Shown piece by piece: positions 34,089 through 46,677 of a stretch of DNA of 64,000 nucleotides. The position numbers were made by a program, and so were the translations under genes. Numbering within the stretch: position 1 is the stretch's first letter; each line of letters begins with the position of its first letter. The DNA comes from Isoetes taiwanensis. Its lineage: Eukaryota; Streptophyta; Lycopodiopsida; Isoetales; Isoetaceae. The notes below the pieces were generated by a model. It did not search any database and had not been told where the DNA came from. It saw only the letters and a list, made by a program, of their open reading frames with translations. The stretch covers positions 1,716,526 to 1,780,525 of the forward strand of contig JAJEKV010000072.1 of the NCBI GenBank assembly GCA_021234155.1, in the 5' to 3' direction.

Positions 34089-37000
34089 AATGCAACTGCC
34101 AATAAAACCCTACAAAAGAGTAACAAAAGCAGACTCCACCATGATTGTATATTTATGAATTGACTTTGGACTTTGGTCCATTTATAGGAAGTGGACATTT
34201 CTGCTAATGTTGTCATTGCACTTTCAATACAATTTCTACATGTTACGAACCACCAGCAAGATTTTCCAAACTGGCGTACCAACATAAGAGTTGGAAAAGC
34301 AATGACATTTTATTCACCATCTCATTGGCCTCTATTAAGAAACACTGTTCTTGCACAAGTTAACTTGGCGGGATATTACGACGAGGATATAAATTATTGG
34401 CATGTTTTAATCAACGAATTATAAGAATTATTGCGGGCCAAAAATGTAGCTCATCTGCTTGGCCATGTGGTTCACCAAATCAATGACCCGATCTTCGTAA
34501 GAAACATGGTAGTACATCGGATCAACTATCGATGTAAATGCTAGGCCACAAACAAAATTCTCATACCTATAGCCCCATTCATTGTCATACCGGAAATCAA
34601 CTTAACAAATCTCTTACTAAGTGATATTCCCGCTTTTGTTAAACAAAAGTTGCAACAAATATCTCGCCAAACTACGAGATAAACAAACCTGGCATCACCA
34701 ACAAAATCGGTTGATACATCATCTTGATGTAACCCAAAATGCCCTTCAAGGATCCCTCGGAAGCACTCGATTAAAGAACCCAACAAACATAGAAAACTCG
34801 TATTAATGGGGATGTAGAAAGGCAATAATAAAGGATCCATTAACAAACACACATACTTGATAGAGCCAATTTGATGTCATCACAAGATGCATCCTTTTCG
34901 ATCGACTTACCATTTAGAGTAGGGAATGCCTTCCCTACAACACGAGAAATTGAACCCGAATGAGATTCAAGTATCAAAAGATAGAACATTCATTCTTCCA
35001 TTGAATAAGGCTTTTCCAAAATATTAGAACTCTCGAGACATAAATGTATTGAAATATAAATGTATTGAAATGAAGCCCAACTCAAGCGGTCTTACATTGT
35101 AGCCACAAAATAAATACTGTTTAGCCATTCTTCCTAGGTTCGACAACACGGGATGTTAAGGTACATACCGTGATAGCATGCACCGTGGTCATTAGTCCAG
35201 CGGCCAAACTCATCATTGACAACCTACAACAATCCCATCCAAATTCAATTATCACAAATTTTATATCGATAATACATCCCATATCTTAGCAAGCGAAGCA
35301 AGACAATTTGTCATGCAACTAGCAACTGAAAGCGAGGGGGATTTGCAACAAAAGACAGCGACAAAAGGGCAAAACCATTCCTCGCCACGACATATGATAT
35401 AGTGCTTCAATCCGGTAGATGGGTTTTGTTTTTTTGGAACAATCTTTTTGCGGATTTGCGGCACCATAATACGGCACGGCATGATTTAACGCGCATCAAA
35501 GCCCGGAAAAAACACGATTTCAAGCTTTATCGTATTTCTTTGGAGTAACGAAAATTTGAAGCGGGCATACCTTATTACCCTATAAGTTACTTAAATTAGA
35601 CCTTGCACGGAAATTTTGCTTGAATTTTTCAAGAATGCGTGCCGCTCTGGCTGCGGGTTACGTGTTGGCACCGATTTAAGAGCTCACGTGCAAGAGCTTC
35701 ATATACTTGGCTTTTATTTCTCCATTTAAGAATCCACTCCGTCAAAGCTTAATCCCTTGCAAAGGATCCGGATCCGGCCGACCACAACAATCTAGAGGCG
35801 ACGAGCATGAAATTTTGAATTCGCCAAAGCGTCAAGAATGGATGTAGCGAGATAGTCCCAAGAAAAAACGTGGCAACAAAAGATTAAAATGGAATCCAGA
35901 AGAAATATCTTCATCGATCTTCATCGACAGTTGTCTGTCTGTCTACGGTTCTATTTTCATATTTTTTTTTAACCGAGCACCCTATTTTTTTCCCCACCCA
36001 GGAATCTGGGAATCGAATCTTGGTGTGTCTCGATTATATATGTGTAGATAGTTTTGCCATGATCTACCCTCCAATCCAATCGCTTGTTCTCCCTTATCGC
36101 TTGTTTTGGACCATTGATTTACATAATATTCTCACGCATATTCCTTCCTATGCATTCTACACCCTCCACCAAATTCGTGTTGGGGTCAAATCCCCTTTTC
36201 CACCTCAACATAAGATTGTTTAACCTTCGCAATAAGTCAATATATAGGTCAACATACAATCGTCTTACAAAACAGTTCCTAAGGGGATTTGAACCCCCTG
36301 CAAGACTAGGCAGAACCACAACACTTCCAAACATGTGAACAACCCATAAATGTTCAACTCAAACCTTCAACAAAAGTACTCCTGCAATCAAGCCTGCTGA
36401 ACATCAAGCAACAATCCATACCTATACCTGCCAGAATCACCAAGCAAGCAGCTTATTTCAAATGTAACATCATAGCTACACTTGTTTGCCCATCTTCCTG
36501 AACTTTGGCATTCTGCACACTCACAACAGAAATTAACTTTTGTATGAATATAAATGTGTCTCCATCTTGGCTTGAAGGATAATTACAAGAAAATCTTATG
36601 AGGCATGATTACAAGATCCATGAACTTTATCAGGCAGTGGATATAACCAATCGGTAATTACGTAGCAGCCTCTATTATGCACACAAGGAGAGGCCAAAAT
36701 TAGCAACACTTCTAGCAATATAGCTTTCCAAGCTGCATCAGGTACTATATGGCCACTGCACCTATCTGGACGCAAAACACAACCTAATCATAAAGCGCGT
36801 ACTAGCAATCAAAACATCATGAAGACAAGCACTTAATGGAGCCGTGTTTATGAAGCAGGCAGTGTCGCAAATCCTATCCTCTCCTCTCTGCAAATTCTAT
36901 CCTCTCCTTCCGCAAATCCGGCGACCTCTCTGCTCCACCGTATTGAGTGCATCAGCTTGCCTTCTCTTGTCCGCTAGATACCGCCAAACCCTAGAATCTA

Positions 37001-37790
37001 AGTATAGAAAGTGCACAAGATAACAAGATAAGGACAAAAACCTTTGATGCTATGAAACCCTATTTCCAACGTCATCATTCTACTCCAATGCCTATGAATA
37101 CCTATACTAGACCTTATAAAATCATATGGTACACTTGTCCCTTTTCACAATTTCTGAGCTTTATCTATCTGGAAAAAAAATAGTTGGGTCAAATTCCCCA
37201 TGGTTTGGCCAGTATAGTTGGTTAGGGTTGCTATTGTGGGCAATATTTTGCTCAGAATCATATGATATGTGGAGACGTGTATTCGGGGGCGTACGCTATG
37301 GTTTACTATTTTAGATTTAGGGAAACTTTTTGGGGGGTGATTTTTTAGGATGTTATTTTGTATGGTCAATTTCTGAACTGGCAACAGGAGTGCTTATGGT
37401 GGAGAGGAACTAGGGAAGCCCTAGTGCAATTTCTTTGGGACACTGTGTGTTGTTATTCTTAGGGCAAGAGGGAGCTACATCAGCCTTGAAAAACCTGGTA
37501 AGGCTTGTTCTTGAATCCTTAGGTTGTTTGCTTGGAACTGGTCGGAATTAGCTGCTTACTTGGAGCTGCTCGAATCTTGCATGGTTCTTGCCTCTTGGGA
37601 AGTGGCAGGAATTTTTTGTTATCTCTTTATATTTGAAGGTGGCCGAAAATTGTTGTATAATCTTAGGATTTTGGACCTGGCAGATTGTTCTTGGTGTTGG
37701 ATACTTATAGTCATGCCAAGGCCTTTGCATGATACTCACATCTTTTTAATTTTTTACTTGTTTTTACGTTTCTTTGTGTTTGGAAAGATT
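34089..37790. other. No gene firmly supported
   Basis: Isolated frames on the - strand at 34541-34852 and 35261-35482 and an exon-like piece at 35170-35228 (between tgtag and gtatgt; LSMMSLAAGL) suggest a multi-exon - strand gene I cannot identify. Near 36185 and 36283 are two GGGGTCAAATCCCC-type words in opposite orientation. The rest is AT-rich. Confidence 0.3.
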
Positions 37791-37799
37791 TGTAATGCA

Positions 37800-37888
37800 G
37801 ATGATATACCATCTAGTGTTCCTGAAAGCATCATTAGTCCTAGCTCTCCTAATCAGGAAGTGCCGGATGCTCTGAGCAGTGTTGTCAG
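37800..37888 (+). other. Candidate isolated exon
   Basis: Between an acceptor (tttgtaatgcag) and a donor (cag|gtacg), an open stretch encodes DDIPSSVPESIISPSSPNQE, a low-complexity acidic segment. No neighbouring exons were established. Confidence 0.25.
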
Positions 37889-38577
37889 GTACGTTTAGTA
37901 TGGTACGGGTTTTATATGTACTTAATATATTAATACCGTATCCATACATCTCATTTAAAAAGTACTTTAAATACATTTTTTGGAATTATAAAATATTTAT
38001 TATACACGTGAAATACGTACTTTATGTACAGTATGTTAATTTCCTGTGATTTTTAGAACTATTATTTCTTGTATTGGAGTTGAAGTAGTTGCAATAACAA
38101 CTAGTATGAAGAACTTCAAGTTTTCAACAATGAACCATAATATATTACTCTAGAAAATTAAGTATTTCTCAAAGTTTTCAATCCAAAATATGTCTACTTA
38201 AAAGTTATATATTCTAATTTACAATCTACACCGACAGACAAATAAATTTAAGTAATTATTGCTCATTTGTTGCATCCGAAGCTATTAACCGTTGCTGACC
38301 TCTGTATTTCTTTCCTGGCATGAATGCAAGCTACTGAAGTATTAAGGAGAAGGTCTGCCTCTTTCAATGACAAAACAAGGAGAAAGGTGGGTCTGCATCT
38401 CCATCTCCATTCCGATTTGGTGGCTAGGATAAGAAGAAAGAATAGGAAAACGCAGAGGTTTTGGGTTTTTATTTGCAAGAAGATTGTTTTTTTTTAAACT
38501 ACAATTCCATAATTTCCCTAATGTCTAAAGTCTCCTAATGTGTTTTTTTTACTCCTATTTTATAATATAATAATGTA

Positions 38578-38606
38578 CTAGTAATGGGTGCCTGGCGTTG
38601 CCGGGC
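38578..38606 (-). mobile_element. Helitron-type 3' terminus
   Basis: Read on the - strand: hairpin GCCCGGCAACGCCAGGC, 8 nt, then CTAG followed by T. This is the hairpin-plus-CTRR end of a Helitron. The same hairpin, slightly changed, ends the element at 40748. The body would extend to the right. Confidence 0.65.
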
Positions 38607-38783
38607 ATAAATACATTCTATAATCTTGCTAGTTTGGAAGGTGGCCAAGAGAGAAAGAAATGCAAGTAAGCTGATGATTCAAATTAGTTTGGAAATAGTA
38701 GTATTAAGATTTTAATGTTGAGAATTTTGAAAGCACGTGAAATCAAAGATGTTGAGTAATATTGTGTTTAGCCAACATTATAT

Positions 38784-40154
38784 GTGCAACTTATGTATGC
38801 TGATGATGTTTCACTTCTGGCACATACCGCTGCTAGTATGCAACAACATTTACATGCTCTGCACAGTTTTTGTGAGAACACAGGTCTGCGTGTTAATCTC
38901 CAAAAGATCAAGCTTTTGGTAGTTCAATCTTCTCGTCACAATGTTCCCACTATGCACTATGATAGGCGCGAAGTTGAAGTTGTAGATAGCTACAAGTATC
39001 TTGGTGTAGAATTCTGTAAGAACACACTTTGGGAACAGTGTATTACCAAGCGGGTGGCTGATGGATGGAGAGCACTCTATGCAATGCAAAACAATTGTTT
39101 TCGCGCAGAAATTCATGATTGGCCACGGAAAGCCCACTTGTTTAGGGCTTTGGTAGAGCCTTTTTTATCAGTATGGTTCAAGTGTGGGGCACGCCATTAG
39201 TGCTAGTGCTTGGGAGAGCTTGGAGCGGGTGCAAAAGTCTTTTCACGCATTACAACCCTGGAGTTAAAACAACGGTGCCCTATGCTATTCTTTTTACAAG
39301 AGACGGGTTTTGGTCTCTTCAACATTCTCGCCATGAAGCACCATCTCCACTATATCCGCAAGGTGCACCACATGGATGATGTTAGGTATCCCGTTTTCTT
39401 ACTTGCCATGGTGAATCTCCTCGGGGTTTGAAACGATGTTGGAAAGAGCATTGCACTACATGGTTTTACCCGTTAGGTCAGGCAACCAGAGCATCGCCCG
39501 ATGCTTGCCGATTCGATCCCGAGCTTTTGCAACATTATTTCAATGGTCGTTTTTTCTCAAAAGATATGGGACGCAGATTACTTTGGCCCAAGAAAAAACT
39601 GGTCATTATCATGCACACATAAATCCCACCTTGGCACCGTGGCCCCAAGCTTATTTGCTTGCTTCATTGTCGGGGAACAAGCTTGTAGCTATTGCATCAA
39701 TTCGCGCACGGGTCCCACAGTTACTGGATTGAGATGGGTAGATGGGAGCGCCGCAATTGCCGCGAAGCGAGACTATGTGTCTGTTACCCGGTTCTGTTAT
39801 CGAAGATGAAAGCCATACTCTTCTGAGTTGCCCTGCTTTTGAGATAGTCCGGAATCATTTTTTGACCTTAGCATTCCATTCGACGCTTCCACAACTTCTC
39901 AGAGCACCATCTGTGCATGACTTGGCATTATACATACTTGAGGTTCTAGATAAACGTCTGCAATTACTGAGCCCTCAGTAGTCATTATCTCCGCTTGTCT
40001 AGTATCATCATTACTGCAAAGGTTTTTACTTTGAAAACCTTTCGAGGCAGGGGTTTTTTAATCCTAGTAGTAATGATTGTACTAGCCCATTGTATGGGTC
40101 CCATGACCTATTGGTCTCCGTGGACATTAAAAAATCTATTCTATTCTATTCTAT
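38784..40154 (+). mobile_element. 5'-truncated LINE (non-LTR retrotransposon), decayed
   Basis: It begins inside reverse transcriptase at YADDVSLLAHT (the catalytic YxDD motif), continues through NTGLRVNLQKIK and YKYLGVEF, then, with several frameshifts and stops, to a C-terminal zinc-like block (DESHTLLSCPAFEIVRNHF, about 39800-39860). The 3' UTR ends in the phrase GTCTCCGTGGACATTAAAAA followed by a (TTCTA)n tail at 40131-40154. Truncation at the 5' side and a simple-repeat tail are typical of LINE insertion. The copy is dead. Confidence 0.85.
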
Positions 40155-40830
40155 ATAACATAGAAGACAAAATATATTACAGATGTTGGGTGTTGCTAGG
40201 CTTTTATAAACATTGGGTGTTGCTAGGCTTTTATGAACATTTGTCATGTTGCTGCTTGCTTAAGGAAAAAAAATTTATGCTTACAATGCAAAGGCACTGA
40301 ATGTTCAAAACACACATTGTCCCGCTCAAAAACATTCTTTATTAAATAGAAGTAGAGCTGGCAGCGATTGCCAGCAACTGGGTATATCTTAATGTGTCTG
40401 CATATCCCATATGAAATAACTTGTTCAATGCGTGTGCATGTGGTAATTTTGGTTTTCTATATCTGTACCTGCGTACTCCTCCAGCTTGTCTATGGCCCTT
40501 CTTTAATTTGCTTTGAACATCGCTTGTTTGAACCTTTTGGTTCTTCCATGTACTTTTGGTTTTCTAGCTCCTCCACTGTCTGAATGTTAGCAAATTCCTG
40601 TTATATTCCTGTTATAGATGTCATGAAAAATCAGTGAAAACACGAGGGCTTTTGCTCATAATATATAGAGTGATCCGTGAGAAAAAAAAAATTGATAGAC
40701 ATAGTTAGTTATGTTGCAAGCATCTATCTATCTATATCTATATATAACTAGAAAAAGTGCCCAGCGTTGCTGGGCTTTTTATAAGACAACAAAAGTGGGA
40801 CAATATTGCAAAAGAAACCGTAATATTGCT

Positions 40831-41560
40831 TCCAAAAAGTCTTCCTCGACATAATGTCTTATGTTAAATTGCATTTTGATGTTTTTGAGATAATCACATT
40901 GTTGAGAATTACATTGAGATAATTATATTGTTGAGATTATGTAGATTAATAAAATATTATCGAGATTGTGACATATTGAGATATTCTTTAGATTTAAATT
41001 TTGTGCACCCATACACATCCAAATGAAATAAGTCAGTCCTGGGGTAGTTGGCTCATGTTAAATTTTTAGAACATTGACAATAAGGTTGCTTTGTAGCCAT
41101 TGCTGTTCTAAAAGTTCTGAATAACCTCTAACTATAGACTACATACACACTATAAAGTGAACTTCCATTGTTTAAAAAACATGCCACAACCTTTGGGCTT
41201 TTCGTCAAGAATAAGTTCATAAATTTAATAAATGAAGTGAGAACATCTAGCTGGACAAATGCTGCTTTTTACATTTAATCAAATATCATAGTTGAAGTGG
41301 TAGTTGAAATGGAATCATTTCTTGCTTTATTATAATTGCTGCCACTATCTAGAAGTAGATAATCAAGTACACATAACTACTACTTGATGTAAGTACCTTC
41401 ATAGTTCTTGATTGTACCAGATGAGTGAAATTTGTTTGAAATTCAATAGGCATATAAGGTTGTTCTTAATTACCATTAATTCACTCAACATGGTCTCCTT
41501 AATTACACATCAAACGCTTGCTTTGAAAATTGAACAGCTTTGAGTCTAAACAGCTTATAG
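40831..41560. other. AT-rich left-only segment
   Basis: Start of the portion missing from the right arm. It contains ATTGTTGAGA/GATAATTATATTG words repeated near 40890-40975. No gene is seen. Confidence 0.4.
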
Positions 41561-41569
41561 ATTGTATAT

Positions 41570-42290
41570 ATTGAAATGTAGAGTTCACTTCATTAATATT
41601 GATGACATCTCATGGTCCCTTCCTCGGGCGTTTATATGTGAGCATAAACCAAATGGGTGCCGTAAGCTTAGCAATTATGCCATGAGAGGCACCTTTATTT
41701 ATATTTTTCCATTTTTTATAAAGACAACATCCTCAAAAGTTCATGAGACATGCATGCATAACTTGAATCCAAACAACTTTCAATTCTTCTGGATTTGTGA
41801 AGTTCACATCGTTAATTTTGGTGACGCCTCATGGTCCTTTTTTCGAACGTTTAGATGTCAGCATAAAATTTATGGGTGCCCTAAGCATAAGCTTTGATTT
41901 GAACTTAGTAATTATGCCATAAATGAGGGGCAACTTGATTTATGTTTTCTATTGCCTCCGTTTTGGTTTTGGTTTGGTTTCACCCTTTCGTTTTCTTGGC
42001 TATATTGTTATTTCATATGGGGCATAGCCCCCGAGTTCTGCTTGGGCTTATGCCCACTTGTTTTGTTCTTAGTATTTGAGACTTGTTAGGGGGAACAATC
42101 CCCGAGTTCTGTTAGGGCCCATGCCCTCTCTTTCTGTTATGGTCCCATAACCCGATTGGGTTCTCGTGGACGTTAAAAATTTTTATCTTATCTTATCTTA
42201 TTTATCATAAAGACAATGTTCTCATAAGTTTATAAGAAAGACACCGTCCTCTTAAGTTTATTAGACATGTATGCACAATTAAGTCCAAAT
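41570..42290. repeat. Duplicated ~200-bp unit, second copy split by a LINE tail
   Basis: The unit GTTCACTTCATTAAT...CATGGTCCCTTCC...TATAAAGACAACATCCTC...AATCCAAA at 41579-41770 recurs at 41801-42290 (GTTCACATCGTTAAT...). In the second copy about 255 bp of LINE 3' UTR lies in the middle. The copies have diverged clearly. Confidence 0.65.
41950..42204 (+). mobile_element. LINE 3' UTR fragment with (TTATC)n tail
   Basis: It contains CATATGGGGCATAGCCCCCGA, GGGCCCATGCCC and GGTTCTCGTGGACGTTAAAA, then TTATCTTATCTTATC. The GTGGACGTTAAAAA phrase is shared with the 3' end of the LINE at 40154, where the tail is TTCTA instead. No coding part remains. Confidence 0.7.
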
Positions 42291-43845
42291 GTGTATTGAT
42301 ATTAAAATTTAGGGCAGCCCTTTTTTGTTGCATGTTAAGAACATTGTGCGAGAAAAGGGTGCTTTCTACGCAAGCACGTTGGTCCAATAAATGTACTCTA
42401 AATGTTAGAGGTGCCCTAAGCATAAACTTGCACCTATAGTTCTTTATAGAACAAACTTTGGATGGAAAATATTCATCCTCCATCTATCTATATATAATAC
42501 TAATAGAGTTTTAGGATAGTCTGTGCGCAATCTTACACGTTGATTTTTTATTTTTATTTTTAACCGCTTGATTTGCGGTTAGTTCTACTTAGGGGCCCTC
42601 TGTTTAAGAATAAGCTTGTCGTCTGTGACCTCTTCAAGCACAGACATTCCCGACCATTAGAATGTGCCATTCTAAACCCCTTGAGATTTCATAAAATGCT
42701 CAGAATTTGTTCACGTTTCGGATTCATTATTGAGAAGGGAGTTCTTGATAGACATTGGGTGTATAAGTGGATATAATGTTCATTTCTTGTAGATTGGTCA
42801 TCAAAGTCTAGGGTATGAAGGGAGGTACAAAACGTAACATTGTAAAGGATTATTGTAGATAAAGATCATTATTTAACTTGCAATAAAACAATAACTGTGA
42901 AGTGGCATTTTATTATGGGGTCCCAATGTATTTTCATATAGTCGTAATAATGTGCAATCATCGACGTAATGGATGACATCTATTTCTTCGCATGGACATT
43001 CACACAATATTAAAAATCCATGCCTTCGTCTACCTAAAAACAAATTGAGAAATTGGGATGCCTATTTGAGAAACTTTATCACCATAGACATTCAAAAATT
43101 CCTATCTTCGTCTGGTATATTTGGCAAATATGCAATGAGTAAAAATGCTCTTATCTCGTAAATAAAGCTCCATTTATCTTGAAAATGAAATGTTAGATTA
43201 CCAAACAATTATATGGCACGCAACCGGATCATGAATGGGGCAAACAAAAATATATTAGTACAAAGAAACCTAGGATTCTATATACAACAATAGAATAAAA
43301 CAAAGTGGAACATATGGTTGAGCAGTCAATGGTTCCAAATTCAAGAATAGAACCACAAATAATTGAACAGATTCGTTGGGGAGTAGAATCTTTGAAAGTC
43401 AAGAAACCCCGTTGTATAATAGTTAGCTCGCAAAAATGATTTATGTCTTTGACTTGTCGGGCTCGCATTTGCATTGTAAGAATTGCTCCATTGATATGCA
43501 AGTGGGTTGATAACTTCATGCCTAGCAAAAACCAGAAGCGCAGAACTTGGGTAAATGACGTCCAAAAGGGTGGATGCTTTCTGCAATGATGTATAGGTTG
43601 CCGCAAAAAAGAAAAAATGGATCCATCTTAAAGTATTATCATTTGGCTTAAGCTTAGCAAATGTAACCATTTTGCTCTAAAATATGGACGCATGGCAATA
43701 GAAACCTCTGACTGCAATCAATTTGTGTACCACATGCCACATCACTTATCCTCCATAAAAAAGATTTCAACGCACCATTGGTTCTATTTACATGAGGTTA
43801 GATTTTAACACCTCCATTTCAAGGAGGAGTTTGTACAATGAGGAA
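42290..43845. other. Left-only segment, no gene seen
   Basis: AT-rich sequence with isolated frames of 60-125 codons that match nothing I know, the longest on the - strand at 43229-43606. Confidence 0.35.
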
Positions 43846-43849
43846 ATAT

Positions 43850-44215
43850 GATCCAATTAAGCATTTGGACAGGCATAAGAAGGCGTAAACAAAAGCATTG
43901 AAGTCTTAGCAATGTTGGAAAACTTGAATTCACGTATAAAACAGGATGGGCATGTGCCAAATGTGGACCTTTTTGTTTGGCCTACCTCTGATATGGAAAG
44001 AGAGGCATCTTTGTGTGGCCATGCCGAGAATGTTTGCCACAAGGGCAAACATTACGGGTGACTAAAAACTTAAGGATGTGCACTGATTGTCATGATGTAA
44101 TGAAGGTAATATCCGGATTGAAAGAAGGAAGATTGTTCTTCAAGAAAGCAATTGGGTCCACCATTTTAAAGAAGGCCCTGCTCTCGTTCCCTGTGGAGAT
44201 ATGTGGTGATTAAAA
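43850..44215 (+). pseudogene. DYW deaminase-domain remnant of a PPR gene
   Basis: The + strand frames encode KLNSRIKQDGHVPNVDLFVW, then REASLCGHAENV, then TLRVTKNLRMCTDCHDVMK, ending EICGD before a stop. This follows the DYW domain of plant RNA-editing PPR proteins: the HSE zinc motif (here HAE), the CxxCH motif (CTDCH) and the C-terminal GDYW (here GD then stop). At least one frameshift lies near 44050. It ends exactly where the left inverted arm begins (44198), so it lies next to, but on the opposite strand from, the PPR-E fragment in the arm. Confidence 0.7.
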
Positions 44216-46422
44216 CCCTTATGTAGATCGTCACCATAAAGGATAGGACAAGATACAATGAGGAAATGTGCCTTTGGCATTTTGGGTGCTATTTTGAATT
44301 GCGGTGTGAACCGGGCCTAATGTGCTTAGGGGCAACATGAAAGATGGCTAAGACTTCAAGACTTCTCATTGATCTCTATAAATACCGATATGTGGGCTTT
44401 TTCTCCACCCCGTATTTTTCTCGGCTCTCTTATTACGATCGCATCAATGTACATTCCAAAGACCGTGCATAGATCTTTGTTTTGAGAAGCACATATGGGG
44501 AAGTGCTTTCTTTGTCTATCTCGACTAACTCGCTGAAAAAACACCGAGTCCTAATTCTACTTCCCCATAAACTTTGCAAGAACTAAGCAAAGCCATCCAT
44601 GATTCTATAGATGTGTAGGATGGCAAGGTCTCTAGTAAATGTCTTCGCCTCAAACAGTGTCCGATCGTGCAAAAAGATCAATCATGCAACCGTAATGATA
44701 ATTTTGTTGGAATAATGCCGTATTTTTCTTGCATATTTTAAAATACACTTGACACCGTGGTCACTAAGTCGGCACGATCGCATGCGGTGAGAACACATAT
44801 GAAAGTAATACTATCCGGTTGTATGTTCCCGTTGCATCATGGCATCAAAACATTGTATAGCCATGCTACACTTGTGGTTAGTCTTGATCCTCTTATCATT
44901 GCATTCCAAGCCGCGATTATTGAATTGGCACCTTTCAAAGACTCTTTGTGCATCTCGCAACCAGAGCCACATTTAGCATACATATCAACCGAGCACTCCC
45001 AACAAAGACATCTAGCTCAAAGACTATTTTTTGTAGCATCTCCGTATCTTTTCGTCCCTTTTCTATTGCTCCTATGCTAGCACAAGCGTTATGTAAACAG
45101 AATAAACGTTATCTCAGATTTGTTATTCTTGCAAAGTTCGATTTGTTCTTGCAAAGGTACAACACAATGATAACTCAATTTTGAAGGATAATAAACCTAA
45201 TCTCTACTTGCTACAGATTAGTCTTTCGAACAATCATGAAAGGTGCCTCTTTGGACCTAACTAAGTTAATGCAAATGCCATGCAAAAATGGACCTAACTT
45301 TCGATAGATGGCAAACCTCCTTTGTCGTGATCAACCTCAATCCCCAAATGCCTAGAATATATATGTAGGCCCATAAGAAAATTATGAAAAATGATCATGA
45401 ACCTACCAAAGGAAGAAGGTGTATCTCACGGCCAAATGTGAGGTGCTCCCAAATATCCAGGTGCTTCCAAGCAAGAATCGTTTACGTAGGTTGGCTAATC
45501 TGCCCCGCAATATACCATTAATGGTGTTGCTTGATTGCCCAAATGTGGAACAAATTGGATGACAAATGTGAGTCTAGAATAGTGCCCTACAAATTCTTCA
45601 ATGTAGAGTCTTTGATAGTTTATCTTTAGGCCATTTTACAAGAAGATTCCCTAGATATCATGAATAGACAGTGCAACATCCTCTTCTACATTAAGTGACC
45701 AGCATTTTGAAGCACTAAAAACAGAATGTGCCACTTCAATGTCCTCTATTTTAACTCATTATTTTGGTTTTTGCCTCCAATTCTAAAGCTTAATATGAAG
45801 GTGCAAACATGTTCCCAATTGATGCAAAACATTCGTGATAAGCAATCGCTTGTGTTCACAATCAAACATAGAAACAACTGTCTAGAATCAAATGATAAGT
45901 TAATAATGACACACCTAGAACATGATACTTGGGGACTCCCATGCCATAGCCGCCCATGATAGGGACTTAGGAAGTTTGAAAGGGACTCTAGCACAAATAT
46001 ATCACGTTTGCTTTGTTGTTGCAATATTGGAACTTTCGTGATTTGGTCTACATGAGTTCACATCTACAAATCTCAGAAGTTAAAGAGCAAGACTCGAACT
46101 TCTCACTACAGTTTTCTAAATTTTGAAGCAAGTCTCAAACTTTTCACTACTCATCCTCTCATATATTATTGTTAAAAAAAAAGAGATTTGCCAGGTCCTT
46201 GCTCATGCCCAATCTTTACCTTTGAATAATAACGTCAAGATATTAAGCTTGCTTGCTAGGGCCTCGATCCTAAATACCTATGCTGCCTCTATAGCTGCTG
46301 CTGGCATCTTCACAGATGCTTGTTCTGAGGCATGCTCTTCGTATGCAGCATGAAGACCAACATCTTCTCCTTCACTTATTCATGAATTTTCTCACTTATT
46401 TTCATCCCTTGATTTTGGCTTA
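44198..46422. repeat. Left arm of 2.2-kb inverted repeat
   Basis: Reverse complement of 46678-48890, with many scattered differences and small indels in the outer half and near-identity in the inner part: the frame at 46123-46353 and its mirror at 46746-46976 encode the same 76 residues. Confidence 0.9.
44345..45085 (-). pseudogene. PPR-E fragment, left-arm copy
   Basis: Inverted and more damaged copy of the PPR-E sequence at 47990-48736. Many small indels break the frame; short pieces such as FIEINEKS near the 3' end remain. Confidence 0.7.
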
Positions 46423-46677
46423 AAAACATCTTCTCCTTCACTTATTCATGAATTTTCTCACTTATTTTCATCCCTTGATTTTGGCTTAAAAACATCTTCT
46501 CCTTCACTTATGAAGACCAACATCTTCTCCTTCAGTGCTCGACCAGGTAAAGTCGGAATTAAGCCGGGTGCATCTGCATCGAACATCGGGCATTTAGGAA
46601 CAGAAACTGGAAAGGGAAGACGCCCAGATTTGTGGGAAGAAGAGAGACATAGCCGTCGTATAAAACAAAACCGCCAA
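46423..46677. repeat. Loop of the inverted repeat, with 66-bp tandem units
   Basis: A 66-bp unit (CATCTTCTCCTTCACTTATT...GATTTTGGCTTAAAAA) begins at 46361, recurs at 46427 and starts again at 46493. The rest of the loop (46540-46677) is unique. Confidence 0.8.

Noticed and set aside
36180-36300. GGGGTTCAAATCCCC word resembling a tRNA T-arm
   Set aside because: No acceptor, D or anticodon arms fold around it on either strand.
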